Below, one piece after another: positions 62,120-64,000 of a stretch of DNA of 64,000 nt. Source of the DNA: Phocaeicola barnesiae DSM 18169 = JCM 13652 (GTDB taxonomy: Bacteria; Bacteroidota; Bacteroidia; Bacteroidales; Bacteroidaceae); assembly GCF_000374585.1 (NCBI RefSeq), contig NZ_KB894645.1, positions 186,001 through 250,000 on the forward strand, given 5' to 3'. Under the pieces are notes generated by a model. The model had not been told where the DNA came from, did no database searches, and saw nothing but the letters and a program-made list of their open reading frames with translations. Numbering within the stretch: the first letter of the stretch is position 1; each line of letters starts with the position of its first letter. The position numbers were made by a program, and so were the translations under genes.

Positions 62120-64000
62120 ATGAAACGTATATTTCATTTCATACTGTTCTGCTGTATGACGGCACTGAGCGCTACTGCACAAGAAAAGAAGGCATTTACC
62201 CTGGAAGATGTCATTCCGGGTGGAGAGAACTACTTCAACCTGGTTCCGAAATCAATGCCCGGCCTGCAATGGTGGGGAGATGTCTGTGTCCGCACCGATG
62301 TGGAAGCTATCCAACAGATTGATTTAAAGAACGGCAAAGAAAAACCGCTCGTTACACTGGAAGAGGTAAACGCGGCCTTGTCCGGCAACAACCTGCCGTA
62401 TAAGCCGGAATATTCCATCAAACCGCTGCGTACCTTGTCCGGCGCTTCACTGCCATGGGGCGACCGGAAGGTCATCCTGTTCTCAGGAAAGGCCGGCAAC
62501 GAACAGGTCAGCGAAAACTACATGTTCTGCTACGACTTCGGAAAGAAACAGATTACCAACATGTTCCGTATCCCGGAACAGGGAGCTGCCAACTATGATT
62601 TCTGCAAGGCCAACGGTTACCTGGCCTATACAGCCGGCGACCACCTGTACATCGCCAACCAGGGAGAGACCAGCAAGGCTGTCAGCCCGGAGAAAGACAA
62701 CGAGAAACTGCATGACATCGTATACGGACAGGCCGTACACCGCAACGAATTCGGTATCTATAAAGGTACATTCTGGAGTCCGAAAGGCACTTACCTGGCC
62801 TTCTACCGCATGGACCAGAGCATGGTGACCGATTATCCGCAGGTGAACACCTCTACCCGCATCGCCACCCTGGAACCGGACAAATATCCGATGGCAGGCA
62901 TGACCAGCCATCAGGTAACCGTCGGGGTATACAACGTACAGTCCGGCAAGACTGTATACCTGCAGGCAGGCGATCCGACCGACCGCTACTTCACCAACAT
63001 CAGCTGGTCGCCGGATGAAAAGAACATCTACGTCATCGAACTGAACCGTGACCAGAACCATGCCCAACTGGTACGCTACAACGCCGAAACCGGTGCCAAG
63101 GAGGCTGTTCTCTACGAAGAGACTCACCCGAAATACGTAGAGCCTCAGCAACCCTTGCTGTTCCTGCCGTGGGACAGCAGCAAGTTCCTGTATCAGAGCC
63201 AGCGTGACGGCTTCAACCACCTGTATCTGTTTGATACGGCATCGGAAGTGACTCCGGTGGAAAAAGAAGCGAAGGCCGGCGGTACCTACAAGGAATCTGT
63301 CAAGGTCACTCCACTGACCCAGGGAGACTGGCTGGTACAGCAGGTATTGGGATTCAACCCGGCCAAGAAACAGGTCATCATCGGAAGTACGGAAATCTCT
63401 CCGTTGCAGACCAATATCTTCACGGTCAATGTAAACGACGGAAAGCGTACCTTAATCGGCAAGGAAGACGGTATGCACTACGCCCAATTATCGGCCAGCG
63501 GTACTTATCTGATAGACAACTTCAATTCCTTCAGTGTTCCACGTGAAATCAGTCTGCTACCGACCAACGGAAAACAGGGAACCGTACTGCTGACCGCTAC
63601 CGACCCGCTGATTGAAAACTACAACCTGCCGGAAATCACACTGGGTACATTGAAATCGGCCGACGGAAAGACAGACCTCTACTACCGTCTTATCAAACCG
63701 GTCAACTTCGACCCGAACAAGAAATACCCGGCCATCATCTATGTATACGGTGGTCCGCATGCCCAACTGATTCATAACAACCGCTTCTACGATGCCCGTG
63801 GATGGGACCTGTACATGGCTCAGAAAGGATATGTCATGCTTACGGTTGACAGCCGTGGCAGCGACAACCGCGGATTGAACTTCGAGAACTGCACCTTCCG
63901 TCACCTGGGTGAAGAAGAAATGAAAGACCAGGTAGAAGGAGCCAAATTCCTGCAATCCCTACCCTATGTAGATGCAGATAAAATCGGTGTACACGGCTGG
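62120..64000 (+). CDS. Dipeptidyl peptidase IV-like S9 family peptidase (3' truncated by window edge)
   Basis: 627 codons are present from the ATG at 62120 and the frame is open to the end. The signal peptide (KRIFHFILFCCMTALSATAQ) directs it to the periplasm. The N-terminal beta-propeller of DPP IV (IWxx-type blades, YLAFYRMDQSMVTDYPQ near 230-250) is followed by the start of the alpha/beta hydrolase domain (IYVYGGPHAQ and SRGSDNRG). The window stops at GVHGW, where family members continue into the nucleophile motif GWSYGG. It should remove X-Pro dipeptides from peptides. Confidence 0.93.
   Translation, partial: MKRIFHFILFCCMTALSATAQEKKAFTLEDVIPGGENYFNLVPKSMPGLQWWGDVCVRTDVEAIQQIDLKNGKEKPLVTLEEVNAALSGNNLPYKPEYSIKPLRTLSGASLPWGDRKVILFSGKAGNEQVSENYMFCYDFGKKQITNMFRIPEQGAANYDFCKANGYLAYTAGDHLYIANQGETSKAVSPEKDNEKLHDIVYGQAVHRNEFGIYKGTFWSPKGTYLAFYRMDQSMVTDYPQVNTSTRIATLEPDKYPMAGMTSHQVTVGVYNVQSGKTVYLQAGDPTDRYFTNISWSPDEKNIYVIELNRDQNHAQLVRYNAETGAKEAVLYEETHPKYVEPQQPLLFLPWDSSKFLYQSQRDGFNHLYLFDTASEVTPVEKEAKAGGTYKESVKVTPLTQGDWLVQQVLGFNPAKKQVIIGSTEISPLQTNIFTVNVNDGKRTLIGKEDGMHYAQLSASGTYLIDNFNSFSVPREISLLPTNGKQGTVLLTATDPLIENYNLPEITLGTLKSADGKTDLYYRLIKPVNFDPNKKYPAIIYVYGGPHAQLIHNNRFYDARGWDLYMAQKGYVMLTVDSRGSDNRGLNFENCTFRHLGEEEMKDQVEGAKFLQSLPYVDADKIGVHGW

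Noticed and set aside
61276-62121. A 281-codon minus-strand frame opposite the RlmL-like gene
   Set aside because: Generated by the repetitive arginine codons of the real gene on the other strand.

Overview
The window looks like a chromosomal segment from a gut Bacteroidales, most likely Bacteroides/Phocaeicola. Three things point there. Almost every intergenic start is preceded by the Bacteroidetes -7 box TAnnTTTG (usually TACCTTTG or TATCTTTG). Bacteroidete-type genes are present (DUF2807, DUF3108, OmpA with a PF13568-type barrel, GH123, paired GH3 enzymes). The order acpP-fabF-rnc, with pfkA nearby, also fits. The species is not resolved.

Layout. (1) 1-5.1 kb: five glycosyltransferase-type genes plus a truncated upstream gene. 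(2) 5.3-10.6 kb: typA, an LtaS/MdoB-like membrane sulfatase-fold enzyme and a calcineurin-like phosphatase. (3) 10.6-21.4 kb: an envelope-glycan block with GT90, GT8, Caps_synth and several GT2 enzymes, an HX4E lipid A acyltransferase, MsbA, a WaaP/KdkA-like LPS kinase and UDP-galactopyranose mutase. Together these suggest LPS core assembly with galactofuranose. (4) 21.5-26.5 kb: pdxB, then an AT-rich module of four minus-strand envelope genes bracketed by two 125-bp copies of the pdxB 3' end exactly 3,922 bp apart. (5) 26.7-29.2 kb: acpP-fabF-rnc. (6) 29.3-35.2 kb: two GH3 glycosidases and a CE1-type esterase. (7) 35.4-43.8 kb: pfkA, a GH3-type acyl-adenylating enzyme, an Ig-like lipoprotein with a DUF3108 protein, a DAACS symporter and cysS. 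(8) 43.8-45.8 kb: two tandem small RNA genes upstream of mnmA, then a DnaA-box cluster downstream of mnmA. (9) 45.8-53.2 kb: a GH123 enzyme with a structured terminating leader, a U32 protein, dusB, a DUF2807 lipoprotein, and a PAP2 enzyme coupled to an NAD-dependent epimerase. (10) 53.4-64 kb: rnr, a 43-residue basic protein, a TolB-like lipoprotein with CxxCH, a DUF6057 membrane protein, cysE, an RlmL-like methyltransferase with a repeat tail, and the 5' part of a DPP-IV-like S9 peptidase.

The strongest unexplained signals are four. First, two near-identical ~65-nt RNA genes at 44.07 and 44.33 kb, each with a promoter, a terminator and an upstream palindrome preserved by paired base changes. 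Second, the pdxB 3'-end duplication around an acquired-looking envelope module. Third, three DnaA boxes around a 10% GC stretch at 45.5-45.65 kb. Fourth, the self-terminating leader of the GH123 gene. No tRNA, rRNA, CRISPR array, transposase or integrase was seen. Domain names are from motif recognition by eye, not from database searches.
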